A DNA stretch of 64,000 nucleotides, taken from positions 7,416,501-7,480,500 of the forward strand of contig NC_134031.1 in the NCBI RefSeq assembly GCF_964204645.1, in the 5' to 3' direction. The position numbers and the translations under genes are program-made. Shown here one piece after another: positions 63,834-64,000 of the stretch (its first letter is position 1; the number at the start of each line of letters is the position of its first letter). Source of the DNA: Tubulanus polymorphus (lineage: Eukaryota; Nemertea; Palaeonemertea; Tubulaniformes; Tubulanidae). The notes beneath the pieces were generated by a model. The model did no database searches, had not been told where the DNA came from, and saw only the letters and a list, made by a program, of their open reading frames with translations.

Positions 63834-63981
63834 CTTTGTCAGCGATATGATGTTGGCATTGAGCCAATTCATGTAAAATCGCGGTACGTTTTTTTATGTG
63901 AGCATTTGTTTCATTGGTTCTCGGCTTAAACGACGTATAATCGATGCGATTGAAGACATGGCGAACCTCCGTCGATGACAT
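63834..63981 (-). CDS. Possible first coding exon, unknown gene
   Basis: The minus strand opens with ATG at 63981 and reads MSSTEVRHVFNRIDYTSFKP through KKRTAILHELAQCQHHIADK to a good donor (AAAGGTAAAC) at 63834/63833. An acceptor-like CTCAG lies just before the ATG. The peptide is basic with no signal peptide or membrane segment. I do not recognise the family. No second exon was found toward 60 kb. It could be a real gene start or a chance frame. Confidence 0.35.
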
Positions 63982-64000
63982 GGTCAACTGAGTTAAAATT

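Overview
The window is nuclear DNA of an animal, most likely a marine invertebrate. It is AT-rich, its genes are split by GT-AG introns, and its introns and spacers are packed with small inverted-repeat transposons, retrotransposon fragments and tRNA-derived repeats. Frequent ACATGTA-type words, and repeats whose 5' end resembles those of lophotrochozoan genomes, hint at a mollusc, annelid or brachiopod. The sequence alone does not settle this.

Four genes can be assembled exon by exon with matching splice phases. (1) 1.7-16.5 kb, plus strand: SCFD2, a Sec1/Munc18-family protein (15 exons, 678 aa). (2) 40.1-21.2 kb, minus strand: a quiescin sulfhydryl oxidase, QSOX (10 exons, 675 aa), convergent with SCFD2. 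(3) 43.9-40.9 kb, minus strand: IMP3, a U3 snoRNP protein of ribosome biogenesis (6 exons, 183 aa), just upstream of QSOX on the same strand. (4) 46.2-60.2 kb, plus strand: a phospholipid scramblase, PLSCR, divergent from IMP3. PLSCR has eight shared coding exons followed by three alternative terminal coding exons. A possible first exon of an unidentified minus-strand gene lies at the right edge.

The rest is mostly repeats: a roughly 1.25 kb family with internal tandem units (three or four near-full copies plus fragments), several MITE families with readable terminal inverted repeats and target duplications, fragments of four non-LTR retrotransposons, the GIY-YIG endonuclease end of a Penelope-like element, a foldback element, an (AT)n tract, and tRNA-derived SINE-like repeats. 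Several elements are nested, and in two cases a second copy in the window shows the uninterrupted host sequence.

The genes are functionally unrelated (vesicle traffic, oxidative folding, ribosome assembly, lipid scrambling), so this is ordinary animal gene order. The most unusual features are the triplicated PLSCR last exon, a perfect 279-bp copy of a PLSCR exon-intron junction 5.2 kb downstream inside a 16-bp direct repeat, a GC-AG intron in PLSCR, and the recurrence of TCAAGGTCA in three separate tandem-repeat families.
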